DNA of 64,000 nt from Planctomycetota bacterium (GTDB lineage: Bacteria > Planctomycetota > Planctomycetia > Pirellulales > Pirellulaceae), in the NCBI GenBank assembly GCA_014238905.1, contig JABAAE010000003.1, positions 310,001 through 374,000 on the forward strand. Direction: 5' to 3'. This document shows, one piece after another, positions 45,893-55,365 of this stretch. The position numbers and the translations under genes are program-made. The notes under the pieces were generated by a model that worked only from the letters and a program-made list of their open reading frames with translations, ran no database searches and was not told the origin of the DNA. How positions within the stretch are numbered: position 1 is the stretch's first letter; each line of letters starts with the position of its first letter.

Positions 45893-47689
45893 ATGCCTCG
45901 AATTCTATTGATCGTCATCCTCGCCGCCTCCTGCCCTGCTCAGATGCTCTCGGCACAGCAACACGCCTGGCCCCTCGATTCGGTCAACACCTCCAAAATC
46001 AGCATCGAGGGTGATATTTTCCTGGCTGACGGAGTGATCGGTAATAGTTTCGGTTTGGATGGAGCCTCTCTGCTCAAACCAAAAGGTTCCGACGATTTCA
46101 GTGGCGGGCAAGCTGGTTTCACGCTGACAGCCTGGGTGAATCCATACCTGCTCGATGGTCAACAGCAGATGATTGCTGCGAAAAACTGCTACTCCTTGGG
46201 CCAGCGTCAGTGGGGAGTGATGATTGATAAAGACAATCGGTTTCGCCTTTATCTCTGGCAAGGCAAGTGGGTGACCGCTGCCGCGCAGACAGCCCCGCAA
46301 ACGGGCAAATGGCATCTGGTTGGAGTAGTGGTTCGACCGACAAGTGGTGAACTGTGGGTCAACGGAAAACTCGTTGATCAGGTAAAATTAACCAAGCCGA
46401 TCTCCCAGACGAAAGCGCCGGTGACCTTTGGCGGTGTCGATGATAATGGTCGCATCTGGCAAAATTTTTCGGGAGCCCTTGACGAAATACGTCTCTTTGA
46501 CACAGCACTGGCTGCCGAGCACATGGCTGCTTACAAGCCGGTCTCCGCGACGCACAAGATACCCACTCGGTTTCGACCGTTCTCTTTGTGGTCCGGCCCG
46601 CCCATCCCGGAACGTGTCGACAAGATTCCGTTTGCCAAGGGCATCCAGCACCGAACGATTCACCGACCCGACAAAGACGACCACAAGTTTCTTCACGGCG
46701 CTGCGATCATGGAACATCACGGCGTGATGTATGCCAACTGGGCAAACAGCCCGGTTAACGAAAACGGACCTCATGAAACCCTCCAGGGCAAACGATCGAC
46801 CGATGGCGGCGTGACCTGGTCGGACCTGGAAGTGATCGGCCCGGGTTTCCAAGGTAATCAACGGCACAGCCATGGCATACTTTTGGTTCACAAAGGCGAG
46901 CTGTGGACCATCTGCGCGCGATTCGGCGGCCCGTCAGCAGGGACGAGGGCCGGTCGGCGTTTTCCTGGCCGGTTGCAAGCGGAAGCGTTCGTACTGGACG
47001 AAAAATCCAACCGCTGGAAATCGCGGGGGATCGTGATGAATAACTGTTGGCCTTACGACCAACCGGTCCGAATGGACAATGGCAACTTTATCACCGGCGG
47101 GCAAGACAAAGATGGACTACCGGTTGTCGCTATCAGCCACGGTGACGACTTCACGCGGTGGGACTCGGTTCTGATTCCGTACGATCGCCGACTTCAACCC
47201 AGCTATGCCGAGACAACCGTCTGGTCCGAAGCCGGCTTGGTGACCGCCGTCATCCGGGGCGGTTCAGGAGTCGCCTGGGTTTCCACCAGCGACGACTTTG
47301 GCCGCACTTGGACAACAGCCGGTCCGAGCAATTTCCCCATGCCACGTGCCAAGGCATACTTTGGCAAACTAAGCACCGGACAATTGTATCTTCTCTCCAA
47401 CCTCAATAATCGTGATACGCTGGTGATTTCGGTGGGCCGCTCTGGTGAAAGCACGCTATCCTCCATGTGGCGGATTCGGCACGGCAAATCCCAACCACCG
47501 CGTTTTCCAGGAAACGCCAAGAGCAAGCAGTGGTCGTACCCGTATGGTTTCGAACACGACGGAAAACTTTACGTCGTTTATTCGATCGGAAAAGAGGAAT
47601 GTGGCCTTTCGGTGATCCCGCTAGACTCCTTGGCGACCCCGAATCAGGTGGAGCCTGCCAAGCCGGAGAAAATACCCAACCATCCCTAG
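45893..47689 (+). CDS. Secreted LamG - sialidase-like (BNR) protein
   Basis: About 598 residues. The ATG at 45893 starts the signal peptide (MPRILLIVILAASCPAQM); an in-frame start at 45806 adds 29 hydrophilic residues and is unlikely. A LamG/concanavalin-like domain covers about 35-215 (FTLTAWVNPYLLDGQQQM, GALDEIRLFDTALA). The rest is a sialidase-type propeller with Asp boxes (RSTDGGVTWSD and STSDDFGRTWTT). It could cleave or bind glycans; the sialidase arginine triad cannot be assigned with confidence. It follows the DUF1592 gene by 160 bases and may belong to its operon. Confidence 0.82.
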   Translation: MPRILLIVILAASCPAQMLSAQQHAWPLDSVNTSKISIEGDIFLADGVIGNSFGLDGASLLKPKGSDDFSGGQAGFTLTAWVNPYLLDGQQQMIAAKNCYSLGQRQWGVMIDKDNRFRLYLWQGKWVTAAAQTAPQTGKWHLVGVVVRPTSGELWVNGKLVDQVKLTKPISQTKAPVTFGGVDDNGRIWQNFSGALDEIRLFDTALAAEHMAAYKPVSATHKIPTRFRPFSLWSGPPIPERVDKIPFAKGIQHRTIHRPDKDDHKFLHGAAIMEHHGVMYANWANSPVNENGPHETLQGKRSTDGGVTWSDLEVIGPGFQGNQRHSHGILLVHKGELWTICARFGGPSAGTRAGRRFPGRLQAEAFVLDEKSNRWKSRGIVMNNCWPYDQPVRMDNGNFITGGQDKDGLPVVAISHGDDFTRWDSVLIPYDRRLQPSYAETTVWSEAGLVTAVIRGGSGVAWVSTSDDFGRTWTTAGPSNFPMPRAKAYFGKLSTGQLYLLSNLNNRDTLVISVGRSGESTLSSMWRIRHGKSQPPRFPGNAKSKQWSYPYGFEHDGKLYVVYSIGKEECGLSVIPLDSLATPNQVEPAKPEKIPNHP

Positions 47690-48085
47690 TCACAGCCACC
47701 GGTTTCCATCAACAGCATCGCAAAGAGTCACGCCCGATTCCGGTCAAAAAATAAAACCAACACACCTGCCAAGTTGCCATCACCAGCAAGCCAGCCGGTC
47801 TCCCTGGCTAACCATTTAGCATCCGATTCATCTCATCGGGAATTCCGCGCGGTGGGATTTTGATGAGAAAAACAGCTGCCACGTCACCTGAAAACAGACA
47901 ATCTTCCTTTACCGCCAACAGCAACAGCGTCGGACACAGCAATCCAAACCAAACTCCGCTAGAATGATCTATCAGGCAACAAGAGATGGGGCGGGCGAAA
48001 AAACCAGCCAAGGCAACCGAATTCACCGGTTAAGCTGTTTCCGGCCGTAAGGACGCAGTGAGCCAAGCCCCGTGCAAACAGGAAT
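47690..48085. other. Intergenic region
   Basis: About 395 bases between the sialidase-like gene and the Tat Gfo/Idh/MocA gene, both plus strand. I see no feature beyond the leader of the latter. Confidence 0.5.
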
Positions 48086-49459
48086 GTGATCATCAATACC
48101 AGTCATCGACGTCAAGCATTAAAGACCACCGCGTTCACCGCCGCGGCAACGTTGGCCGCCCCGGCGTTTGTTCGTGGCCAAAACTTGAACAACAAAATTC
48201 GGGTCGCGGTCGTCGGCATGGGGGGCCGAGCCAAGTCTCACGCCCAGAGTCTCGTTGAGCTTGAAAAAGAACCGGATGTCGGCGTGGAATTCGCAGGCGT
48301 TTGCGACTGCGACCAGGCAAAACTCAAGTCCGCCGAAAAGGTTTGGAGCGAAAGGAGCGGCCACCCGATCAAGGCCTACGACGATATGCGGCGAGTGCTG
48401 GACGATCGGTCCATCGATGCGGTGACATTTGCAACGCCAAATCACTGGCATGCGCTCAACGTGATTTGGGGCTGCCAGGCCAATAAAGACGTGTACGTCG
48501 AAAAGCCCGGCTCTCACAATATTTTCGAAGGCCGAAAAATGGTCGAGGCAGCCCGAAAACATGACCGGATGGTTCAGCATGGAACGCAGTGCCGATCGTC
48601 ACCGAACATTATCGAAGGAATCCAAAAACTGCACCAAGGGGTCATTGGCGAAGTCTATTTCGCTCGGGGCATCGCCTACAAAATTCGTGGCAACCTTGGC
48701 AAACACGCGCCACGTCCCATTCCAGCTGGCCTCGATTGGAACGCCTGGTGCGGACCGGCTCCCGTCCATCCGTTCAGCAATTTTCAGCATCGCCGCTGGC
48801 ACTGGATTTGGGACTACGGCAACGGAGAGATCGGCAATCAAGGCGTCCATCAAATGGACATTTTGCGTTGGGGGCTGAAGCTCGACACTCACCCGATACA
48901 AGCTTCGGCAGTCGGAACCAACTATATGCAAGAAAAGGTCCACAAGAGCAGTGCCGAAACGCCGGGCGTTCTTTCGACCTCGCTGAAATGGAAGAGCGGA
49001 CAGATGATTGAGTTTGAGGTCCGTGACTGGTACACCAACGCCGAGGCAGGATTCCGGGACAAGTATCCCTTTGTGCAAAAAGATTTCCCCGTGGGGGCGA
49101 TTTTCCTGGGAACCGAAGGGACGATGATCATACCGGACTATTCGAGTTACTACACATTCCTGGGCAGAAAACGCGAAGAGGGCCCAAGTGCCTTTGAAGA
49201 AGGGAGCCCTATCTCCAACCTGCCTCATTTTCGAAATTGGGTGTTGGCGATGCGATCCCGCAAACGGGATGATTTGACGGCGGAAATTGAGCAGGGCCAC
49301 CTGTCATCGTCACTATGCCATCTGGCAAACATCGCCTACCGGCTTGATCAAACCGTGAATTTTGATCCGCAGGCGGAGAAATTCATTGGTAACACCGATG
49401 CAGACCGGTTGTTGTCGCGTCCGGAACGAAATGGCTTTGCGATCCCCAGAACGATCTAA
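48086..49459 (+). CDS. Tat-exported Gfo/Idh/MocA family oxidoreductase
   Basis: 457 residues. Begins at GTG (an ATG two bases earlier is out of frame and closed) with AGGA only 2 bases upstream, so initiation may be poor. The N-terminus is a twin-arginine signal (SHRRQALKTTAFTAAATLAA). The Rossmann motif is IRVAVVGMGGRAKSH; the catalytic lysine is in KDVYVEKPGSHN. GEIGNQGVHQMDILRWGL and WRC-like blocks complete the family pattern. About 40% of the sequence is colinear in motif order with the other exported copy, but the two are not close duplicates. Confidence 0.9.
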   Translation: MIINTSHRRQALKTTAFTAAATLAAPAFVRGQNLNNKIRVAVVGMGGRAKSHAQSLVELEKEPDVGVEFAGVCDCDQAKLKSAEKVWSERSGHPIKAYDDMRRVLDDRSIDAVTFATPNHWHALNVIWGCQANKDVYVEKPGSHNIFEGRKMVEAARKHDRMVQHGTQCRSSPNIIEGIQKLHQGVIGEVYFARGIAYKIRGNLGKHAPRPIPAGLDWNAWCGPAPVHPFSNFQHRRWHWIWDYGNGEIGNQGVHQMDILRWGLKLDTHPIQASAVGTNYMQEKVHKSSAETPGVLSTSLKWKSGQMIEFEVRDWYTNAEAGFRDKYPFVQKDFPVGAIFLGTEGTMIIPDYSSYYTFLGRKREEGPSAFEEGSPISNLPHFRNWVLAMRSRKRDDLTAEIEQGHLSSSLCHLANIAYRLDQTVNFDPQAEKFIGNTDADRLLSRPERNGFAIPRTI

Positions 49460-49489
49460 ACCACCTTGCAAGGAATCGGCCGAAATAAC

Positions 49490-49543
49490 GTTTTAGAATC
49501 ACCCAGCGTTTTAGAATCACCCAGCGTTTTAGAATCACCCAGC
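49490..49543. repeat. 18-bp tandem repeat
   Basis: Three copies of gttttagaatcacccagc lie 30 bases after the Gfo/Idh/MocA stop, in intergenic sequence. Confidence 0.95.
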
Positions 49544-49587
49544 GGTGAAGCAAGAGCCTCAGAAATAATCCCGCAAATCGCGGCCCA

Positions 49588-49643
49588 TTTCACCCTACAC
49601 CTTTCACCCTACACCTTTCACCCTACACCTTTCACCCTACACC
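49588..49643. repeat. 14-bp tandem repeat
   Basis: Four copies of tttcaccctacacc followed by partial copies, between the 18-bp repeat and the ECF sigma gene. The unit length is not a multiple of three. Confidence 0.95.
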
Positions 49644-49751
49644 TTTCACCTTTCACCCATCAGCCCATCAACTGCGCCGGTTCACCTTGTGACCACACGA
49701 CCGGCTACACTCGTCAGCGACAACGATCACCCTCACAAAGGAATTCCATTG

Positions 49752-50387
49752 ATGTCTTCTTCCCAACCGGCCGACCGATTACCTGAAGACTGGCTCAACG
49801 GACTCAGCGAAGGCGACCAGGAGGTGGCTACGGATATTTTCCAGCGGCACCTGGACGTTTTAAAACGCTTGGTTCAAAAACGCCTCCCCCCAGGCGTCCG
49901 TCGTTTGACCGACGAGGATGATATTGCCAATAGTGTTTTCAAAAGTTTTTTCAAGGGCGTCAAAACCGAACGGTTTCCCAGGCTGGAAACCGATGATGAC
50001 TTGTGGCAGATCCTCGGGATGCTGGTCAAAAACAAGGTCGCCGGCCAAATCCGGTACCTATCACGAAAGAAACGGGGAGGTGGCCAAGTCCGTGGAGAGT
50101 CTGTTTTCACTAGCGACGGCACCGACTCGCAAGTTGGCGGATTAAATAATTTCCCCTCCGATCAACCATCGGCAGACCAGGAAATTCAAACCCAGGAAGA
50201 ATTCCATTCGATGCTGGCGCAACTGCAAGACGACCAACTCAGTGAAATCGCGGTGATGAAACTGAATGCACTGACCAACCGAGAAATCGCAGCCAAGCTC
50301 GATATCTCGGAACGTTCGGTGGAACGGAAACTGCAGCGCATCCGGAATCGATGGGAACCAGAGACCAACGGTGAACAAGGCGGGTGA
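49752..50387 (+). CDS. ECF-type RNA polymerase sigma factor (planctomycete ECF subgroup)
   Basis: 211 residues. The ATG at 49752 follows AAGGA at a spacing of 9; an earlier start at 49689 is in frame but lacks this. Region 2 includes DWLNGLSEGDQEVATDIFQR and DEDDIANSVFKSFFKG, and region 4 ends with LTNREIAAKLDISERSVERKLQRIR. This short subgroup commonly partners with transmembrane Ser/Thr kinases in planctomycetes, and a kinase gene lies convergently 77 bases downstream. No anti-sigma gene is adjacent, so kinase-linked control is likely. Confidence 0.88.
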   Translation: MSSSQPADRLPEDWLNGLSEGDQEVATDIFQRHLDVLKRLVQKRLPPGVRRLTDEDDIANSVFKSFFKGVKTERFPRLETDDDLWQILGMLVKNKVAGQIRYLSRKKRGGGQVRGESVFTSDGTDSQVGGLNNFPSDQPSADQEIQTQEEFHSMLAQLQDDQLSEIAVMKLNALTNREIAAKLDISERSVERKLQRIRNRWEPETNGEQGG

Positions 50388-50464
50388 AGCATTCTGAGCG
50401 GGTGCCGACGTTTTCCATTGGCCCGGCAACCCCACACCACCCCCCCCCTTTAGTCCGTTTGTTT

Positions 50465-53400
50465 TCACCCCTTATCGCCGGTGTCCAGGTTCCAAAACAA
50501 CAATTCGCCTGCACCGGTTTGAGCCAAGAACGATTGATCATCCCATCCAAATGCAAACCAGACAAATTGGCTTGAGCTCTGGAAACTCAGCACTTCTCTG
50601 CCGCTTTCCACGTCCCGGATCTTGATCACGTTTTTGTTTTCTTCCAACAATGCAACGCGACGTCCATCCTGGTTAACGGCCACTTGAGAAGAGAAGGCAT
50701 TAATCTTACCGATCTGTTTTCCCGTTTCGGCTTCCAAGACATTTGTATTGGTGCTATGGCAGCGGACCAACACTTTGCCGTCGCCACTGAAAGCGAAATT
50801 GTTTAAGTCGCCTCTACTCCCTGGTGATTGCCAAATCTGCCTGCCGTTGGATGCATCCCAAAATCGGAATTTTCCAGAAGAAGAAGTCGACGCGACGTGA
50901 TTGGCATCCACCTGAAAAGCAAGACGCGGAACCGAGTTTTGATCAGCGTCCCAGGATCGCACAACGCTTCCATCTCCAGCATCCAGAATCACGATCTGCT
51001 TGCCATTGTCGACGAGGACGTTTTGATCGTCGGCACCGATCGAAACGGTGGCAGCAAACGGGTTTCTTTTAACACCCTTCCAGGTCCAGGCCTCCTTTCC
51101 CGAATTTGTTTCGAACCTCTTTAGTGTCCCGTCCCTTTGAGAAACCACAGCAAATCTCCCGCTATTGGCAACGGCGAGCGAACTGATCTGTCCGGGGGTG
51201 ACCAGATCACGAAAACCATCAACCTGTTGCTCCGTCTCAACATCCACAACGTTGATCCTTCCCTGCCACTGCAAAATCAAGTGCTTTCGATTAATGGAGA
51301 GGGCCGCTCTTCTCCCACTAAACGGAAACCGATTCACCGACGGAAAACTTTTCACCAGCAGATCAAAGACTCTCATATCACCCGAATTTTCAACCGAGAT
51401 CAACCGCTTTCCATCCGGACTAAAGTCGAGACAACTAATTTCTTCAACTCCCTCTTGGATCAATTGCGGTTCGCTTGGTCGATCGACATGCCACCAACAA
51501 ATCTGTCCCGCCGGATTTCCCACCGCGATATATTTCCCGGTTGAGTCGATGTTGCTGGCACTGATTCGGGCATAAAACTCGGGCGGCCAGGTAAAATCCG
51601 ATCTAACGCCATTGCGATTAATTTGCTCTATTTCTTTACCAAAAGTATTGAGCTGTAAAATATACCGGGCTGACGGAGCGACTCTCGCCAAAAATCCGGC
51701 GTTACTTTGCAGGTATCTTAGACTCGCCGTGGGGTATTGAATTGGGCACCAGGATTCTGTTTGAACGTCCCAAACTTTCAGATTCAAATTTTCAGCTCTA
51801 TCATCTTTTTTTACAGCAGCAATAGAGTTTCTCATGGCGATCCCGGTCCAATCTGCCGGCAGGATGCCCTCACTGGACCTTAGCTTTTCTCCGGTCAAGG
51901 AATCCCAAAAGATAAGAGTAAAATTAGTGGATGCGGTGACGATCTCCTTCTGATCGCCGCTGTAAGCGGCGGCATACAACTTGTGACCGGCCTCCATTTC
52001 AGTCAAAGTCTGACCTGAGACCGCATCCAAAATAAAAGCACGCGCACCTTGGGTGAGAAGCAATTTCCTACCATCGGGACTGAATTGCACGGTATCACCC
52101 CAACCCACCCGCGTCGGCGTATTAACACGCTGAACCTCGGTTTCACTAGCAAGGTCCCAGACACGGATACTGTCATCGCCTACGAGGGAAACCGCCTGTT
52201 GCCCACTCGGACTGAACTTCACCTGAACTGCCGCTCGAGCCTCATCTAAACGTACAAATATTCGCGATGGCTTCTGTTGTAAGTCGTGTTTCATCAACTG
52301 CTGTGTCAACCGACTTGTCTGGTGATTCCAGTAGGCATATTCAAAACCGGTCAGGTCCGGTCGCTGGCGGTACTTTTCCAAAAGTGAAAAAATCCGTTTG
52401 AGGCCCTTTCCATTTTCCCAGTCATTCTGAATCACCAGCATGTCGGCCAAGTAATTGCCCTTTTCAGCGATCAACAGGTTTTTCTTGGCTGTGGCTTCGT
52501 GATCACGGGCTGCTTTTTCGGCATCACGGGCTACTTTTTCGGCATCGCGGGCTACTTTTTCGGCATCGCGGGCATCGCGGGCTTCTTCCTGGGCCAACGA
52601 TTCCATTCTTTCGCTATATTGCTGTGCCTCCTTGGCCTTTTTCTGCTGCTGCCGAGTCTTCACCAGACTGTTGGTCGTCGTCCACCATCCTCCGCACAGG
52701 ATGATCAACAACAAGCCGCAAACCGCAAAAACAGCTCGATGCTTCCAAAACGTTTTCCCCAACTGATAACCGAGGGTAGGCGGACGCGCGGTCACCAAAT
52801 CACCGCTGAGATAGTTTCGAATATCAGTCAAAAGCGGTCCGACACCGTCATAACGTTGAGATCGATTCTTTCGCAGAGATTTTCCGCAGATCCAGTCAAG
52901 CTCCTGACGCAGCATTCCGGAAAGCCGCTGCGGTGTCGACTGGCGATTAACCGCCACCTGCGTCGCTTTTTCTCCCTGCTCAATGAGTCGAACACTCGGC
53001 CTTTGAAATTGACCTTCGACCACCTCCATAATGAGTGGAACGAGCCCCTCGTTGATGACACGTTCGCGGGTTAAAGGAGTCGTGCCAGTCAACAATTCAT
53101 AAAGAATGACGCCCAAGGAATAAACATCGGTACGTGTATCCAAGCCCAACTCATTCATCTCCGCCTGTTCTGGACTCATATATTCGATCGTACCAAGCGC
53201 ATTTCCCGGCAACGTCACCAATGTATTTTCTGCCAAACGATGCTGTGGATCGACGGCCCGCGCCAGGCCAAAATCAATCACTTTGACAACCACATTTGCC
53301 CCCTCCTCACAGACCAAAATATTGGAGGGCTTTAGATCTCGATGCAAAACACCCTTGCGATGAGCATGCTCGATCGCGGCACAAAGTTGTCCAAACAAAC

Positions 53401-54067
53401 CAAGTCGGTCGTTGATGGACAACTGCCGGTAATCGCAATACTTGGTCAGCGTCAAGCCCTCTACGTATTCCATCGCCATAAAGGGACACCCATTTTCCGT
53501 TTTCCCAAAATCAAGGACTCGGGCGATATTCGGATGGTTCATCATGGAGAGCGCCTGAGATTCGATCTCAAATCTCGCTAGAAGTTCCGGTGTGTCCATC
53601 TCTGCCCTCATCAATTTCACCGCAACTCGCCGGCGAACCGGTTCCAACTGCTCGGCCAGATAAACCACCCCCATCCCCCCGGAACCTATCTGTTTGAGCA
53701 TTCGATAGGGACCGACTTGTTCTAAGGGTGCCATCGTCGCACCCCGCGTGACCGTGTCTCCCTTACACAGATCAAATTCAACTTGAGTGGCGCTATCGGA
53801 CTCCCCATCTGCAATCAGGATTCCACCGATCGTCCCTTCGGTTCCCGGGAATCGTTGCAGGTAAAAATCAATTGAAAAGTCTTTTCCTCCTTTCGACCGA
53901 TAGTCAACATCCAGACGCACCAAATCCGCGAGAAGACGGTTGGTCGAGTCACCGGGCAGAGCCTCCCAGAAGTCAAGAATTTCTGGTTCCGACGTTGATT
54001 TCCACGCGGTCTCAAACCGGTCACAGATGCTGTCAATTTGATCATCGAGAATAAATCTTGATTCCAT
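50465..54067 (-). CDS. Transmembrane Ser/Thr protein kinase with WD40-like C-terminus
   Basis: About 1200 residues. The ATG at 54067 has AGGAAC 5-6 bases upstream; the in-frame start at 54112 is weaker. The Hanks-type kinase domain spans about 121-420: glycine loop GSGGMG, catalytic Lys in VAVKLM (151), HRDLKPSN (242-249), DFG (265-267) and the APE-like MSPEQ. A single membrane helix lies near 444-463 (AVFAVCGLLLIILCGG). Next is a coiled coil with the tandem ARDAEKV repeat, then about 600 residues of WD40-type blades (VKFSPSGQQAVSLVGDDSIRVWD and others) outside. Probably transmits an envelope signal; all catalytic residues are present. Confidence 0.93.
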   Translation of the reverse strand: MESRFILDDQIDSICDRFETAWKSTSEPEILDFWEALPGDSTNRLLADLVRLDVDYRSKGGKDFSIDFYLQRFPGTEGTIGGILIADGESDSATQVEFDLCKGDTVTRGATMAPLEQVGPYRMLKQIGSGGMGVVYLAEQLEPVRRRVAVKLMRAEMDTPELLARFEIESQALSMMNHPNIARVLDFGKTENGCPFMAMEYVEGLTLTKYCDYRQLSINDRLGLFGQLCAAIEHAHRKGVLHRDLKPSNILVCEEGANVVVKVIDFGLARAVDPQHRLAENTLVTLPGNALGTIEYMSPEQAEMNELGLDTRTDVYSLGVILYELLTGTTPLTRERVINEGLVPLIMEVVEGQFQRPSVRLIEQGEKATQVAVNRQSTPQRLSGMLRQELDWICGKSLRKNRSQRYDGVGPLLTDIRNYLSGDLVTARPPTLGYQLGKTFWKHRAVFAVCGLLLIILCGGWWTTTNSLVKTRQQQKKAKEAQQYSERMESLAQEEARDARDAEKVARDAEKVARDAEKAARDHEATAKKNLLIAEKGNYLADMLVIQNDWENGKGLKRIFSLLEKYRQRPDLTGFEYAYWNHQTSRLTQQLMKHDLQQKPSRIFVRLDEARAAVQVKFSPSGQQAVSLVGDDSIRVWDLASETEVQRVNTPTRVGWGDTVQFSPDGRKLLLTQGARAFILDAVSGQTLTEMEAGHKLYAAAYSGDQKEIVTASTNFTLIFWDSLTGEKLRSSEGILPADWTGIAMRNSIAAVKKDDRAENLNLKVWDVQTESWCPIQYPTASLRYLQSNAGFLARVAPSARYILQLNTFGKEIEQINRNGVRSDFTWPPEFYARISASNIDSTGKYIAVGNPAGQICWWHVDRPSEPQLIQEGVEEISCLDFSPDGKRLISVENSGDMRVFDLLVKSFPSVNRFPFSGRRAALSINRKHLILQWQGRINVVDVETEQQVDGFRDLVTPGQISSLAVANSGRFAVVSQRDGTLKRFETNSGKEAWTWKGVKRNPFAATVSIGADDQNVLVDNGKQIVILDAGDGSVVRSWDADQNSVPRLAFQVDANHVASTSSSGKFRFWDASNGRQIWQSPGSRGDLNNFAFSGDGKVLVRCHSTNTNVLEAETGKQIGKINAFSSQVAVNQDGRRVALLEENKNVIKIRDVESGREVLSFQSSSQFVWFAFGWDDQSFLAQTGAGELLFWNLDTGDKG
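52506..52568. repeat. 21-bp tandem repeat encoding ARDAEKV
   Basis: Three copies of cgggctactttttcggcatcg (with small changes) in the kinase gene. On the minus strand they give ARDAEKV-type heptads just after the membrane helix, extending a coiled coil. Confidence 0.92.
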
Positions 54068-54409
54068 TTCGTTCCTAATAATGAGTGATTCTTCCGCTGA
54101 AAGGACCACCAATTCGATACCATTCCGGGAGGATCGAATTTACCATGAATGTTTTCAATCCGTTTTCTCACTGCCTCTAGCGACAGTCCCACCGAGATTC
54201 ATTACCTCAAGAGAGATTCATTACCTCAAAAGAGATTGAATTTTAACCCAGATAAGGCCCCAACCCAAATCACCAGGAGACGATGCACCAACAAATCGTA
54301 GGTTAAAAACCAGATCGGGATTTCGTTCAAAAACATTTCGAAAGCCATTGGCAGATCGAAAAAACCCAACGATCCCGGTTCGCTGGGTTCAATGCCAGTC
54401 CTCCCTGGA
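54068..54409. other. Intergenic region with short direct repeats
   Basis: Contains two copies of a 19-bp unit (agagattcattacctcaa and one base) around 54193-54230. The kinase promoter must lie here. No gene or terminator is visible. Confidence 0.5.
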
Positions 54410-54895
54410 CTAAAAATCATAAAAATCATAGAGCGTGATCATATTATTTTGATTACCGTTCTCCCTCCACTCCTCGATTGGGTCCCCAAAAATATCAGGC
54501 CGTTTGTTGTAGGATGGCAAAACCTGTCCGTTGGCAGTGATCGCACGCAGGGAACACATTTTGCGGATGCTTTCAGAATGTTCCGGGATGACCCACAAGT
54601 GCTTGGGCACCTCAACCGTCCCTGCATCCCAATAATAGAACGCATCGGATCCGGGAAAGGGAGTAAAACCGGTCCGGATCCCAAAACCCGATGAACGAGT
54701 CGAAGCAATCGTCTCCCACAAATTCGTCTGCACGTTGAGAGCCTGGACGTATATGTCGGCGTTGGGCTGCGGAAAATAGCCATGAACTCGCGTGGAGCCG
54801 TTACTAAAGTCGCCTCCATTGATCGGGTCCAAAACACAGCCAATATTGGTGACCGCTAACAAAGCACAGGTGGAAACCGTTAAAATGCGAATCAT
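54410..54895 (-). CDS. Small lipoprotein of a two-member family
   Basis: 161 residues with a type II signal peptide (STCALLAVTNIGC), so lipid-anchored. The pattern G-x-F-x-P-x-P-x-x-x-I-x-V-Q (HGYFPQPNADIYVQALN) is followed by LWETI, then FYYWDAGTVEVPKHLW, and A-x(4)-G-x-x-LPSY before DPIEEW. The same order occurs in the lipoprotein 460 bases upstream, so the two are paralogues. The C-terminus YDFYDF is encoded by a 9-bp duplication next to the stop. Function unknown; no catalytic motif. Ends 342 bases before the kinase promoter side. Confidence 0.75.
   Translation of the reverse strand: MIRILTVSTCALLAVTNIGCVLDPINGGDFSNGSTRVHGYFPQPNADIYVQALNVQTNLWETIASTRSSGFGIRTGFTPFPGSDAFYYWDAGTVEVPKHLWVIPEHSESIRKMCSLRAITANGQVLPSYNKRPDIFGDPIEEWRENGNQNNMITLYDFYDF
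54412..54429. repeat. 9-bp duplication at a stop codon
   Basis: Two copies of aaaaatcat give YDF YDF followed by the TAG of the first lipoprotein gene on the minus strand. Confidence 0.85.
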
Positions 54896-54931
54896 GTTTT
54901 GACTTTCAAAAAAAGGATGGTGAGTTTCCAG

Positions 54932-54971
54932 TTCACCGCCAACGGGTCTTCAGACCCGACACCTTTTTGAT
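54932..54971 (-). promoter_or_regulatory. Upstream element A of the lipoprotein pair
   Basis: A 40-base block 36 bases upstream of the lipoprotein start. It contains the 7-bp inverted repeat CGGGTCT / AGACCCG and matches, at 32 of 40 positions by my count, the block upstream of the paralogous gene. A shared promoter or operator is inferred. Confidence 0.55.
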
Positions 54972-55207
54972 TTTTTTCAATCAGAATCTGGCTGGCACCT
55001 TTTCGACCGGGGCGTCTGCAGACGTCGATTTTTGACCAGCATTCCAACAGGCAGATCGTTGTACGATCCCTTGCCAACACCTCGATTGAGGACAATTCAA
55101 CAAAAATCAGGTTTCGCTACAAATCTCAAGATTTCACACCACCGGCCGGTATGAATGCCACCTTCCCACGGTCGTTGTTCTTCCCCCGGTCAATTTCCCC
55201 TGCAATG

Positions 55208-55254
55208 AAAAAAGACCCGCAACCCGGAAGGTCCCGGTCGCGGGTCTTTTTTTT
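55208..55254. terminator. Bidirectional rho-independent terminator
   Basis: Near-perfect stem AAAAGACCCGC...GCGGGTCTTTT with a GC-rich loop, followed by T residues on the right and preceded by A residues on the left. It probably ends the lipoprotein gene on the minus strand. Confidence 0.85.
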
Positions 55255-55285
55255 CAGAGGGTTTTCCAAACCGGGCAGAGTCAAT

Positions 55286-55365
55286 GGTTTTTAATCCCTA
55301 TCGTTTTTAATCCCTATGGTTTTTAATCCCTATGGTTTTTAATCCCTATGGTTTTTAATCCCTTT
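55286..55365. repeat. 16-bp tandem repeat reaching into a gene end
   Basis: Five copies of ggtttttaatccctat (one base changed in the second, two in the last). The last copy holds the TAA stop of the second lipoprotein gene on the minus strand. Confidence 0.95.

Larger units (their letters stand above)
54896..55354. other. Spacer between the paired lipoprotein genes
   Basis: Contains, from left, the shared upstream element (54932-54971), a GC-rich palindrome cgtctgcagacg near 55011, the bidirectional terminator (55208-55254) and the 16-bp repeat array (55286-55365). No gene is visible. Confidence 0.6.

Noticed and set aside
52499-53074. 191-codon plus-strand open frame inside the kinase gene
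   Set aside because: Its repeated N-terminus is the reverse reading of the ARDAEKV repeat; kinase motifs prove the minus strand.
55286-55365. Array considered as a CRISPR
   Set aside because: Units are directly adjacent with no spacers; it is a simple tandem repeat.
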